From Diplolepis rosae (lineage: Eukaryota; Arthropoda; Insecta; Hymenoptera; Diplolepididae): a DNA stretch of 64,000 nt. The translations under genes and the position numbers were made by a program. Shown here one piece after another: positions 63,881 through 64,000 of the stretch; the first letter of the stretch is position 1, and every line of letters starts with the position of its first letter. Below the pieces are notes generated by a model. It did no database searches. It had not been told where the DNA came from and saw only the letters and a program-made list of their open reading frames with translations. The stretch is from assembly GCA_030998225.1 (NCBI GenBank), contig JAPYXD010000678.1, positions 1,770,501 to 1,834,500 of the forward strand, written 5' to 3'.

Positions 63881-64000
63881 CTGTGCAAATTCAAAATAAA
63901 TAAGTCATTTCAATTCTCCAAAAATTAAAATAATATCACGATAAAAGGTTTTTGAGTTTTTATAAAATAAAAAAAGATATTGAAGAAATGCTAGTGTCAC

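Overview
The window is AT-rich nuclear DNA from an arthropod, almost certainly an insect. It has spliced genes with GT..AG introns, an insect-type nicotinic acetylcholine receptor (nAChR) alpha subunit, insect mariner/Tigger/hAT elements, and intergenic and intronic DNA made largely of nested inverted-repeat (foldback) elements. There are no operons or prokaryotic signals. The species cannot be named from the sequence.

Genes. (1) An nAChR alpha subunit of the alpha3/alpha4 group (alpha4 favoured) lies on the + strand from 4939 to 47448. It has 12 coding exons whose phases all join, giving a 554-residue protein with signal peptide, Cys-loop, vicinal cysteines and four membrane segments. (2) A previously unlabelled multi-exon gene lies on the - strand (54072 down to 51470). 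Nine phase-compatible exons give about 424 residues of multi-pass membrane protein, possibly a divergent TLC/ceramide-synthase-like protein. (3) The last two coding exons of a yippee (YPEL1-4 type) zinc-binding protein lie on the - strand at 63880-63399; its 5' exons are beyond the window. (4) Four short acidic exons on the - strand (around 40.0, 39.8, 28.3 and 27.8 kb) sit antisense inside nAChR introns and are phase-compatible with each other. (5) A frameshifted THAP-domain remnant lies at 35.07 kb.

Layout. 1-4.8 kb: foldback repeats, including one with a tRNA-like unit in each arm. 4.87-4.99 kb: nAChR leader and signal-peptide exon. 5.8-9.4 kb: foldback containing a Tigger/pogo element containing another foldback. 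10.5-13.8 kb: broken mariner-type element, TTAA-ended foldbacks, exons 2-3. 14.8-17.8 kb: foldbacks sharing TTAA junctions. 19.8-27 kb: exons 4-5, a hAT MITE, a mariner split by a hAT MITE, and a second mariner nested in a MITE. 28-36.8 kb: long intron 5 filled with repeats. 36.8-47.4 kb: exons 6-12 with more repeats. 47.4-51.5 kb: 3' flank. 51.5-54.1 kb: membrane-protein gene. 54.7-60.8 kb: a nest of foldback, Tigger, foldback, AT-rich element and solo LTR. 61-64 kb: yippee 3' end.

The most distinctive signals are the TTAA-flanked foldback families that insert at each other's ends, hairpins carrying tRNA-like Pol III units with T6 terminators in both arms, reciprocal nesting of Tigger and a TCGGAT-rich foldback, and an antisense exon set threaded through nAChR introns. 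All calls come from reading the sequence; none was checked by database search.
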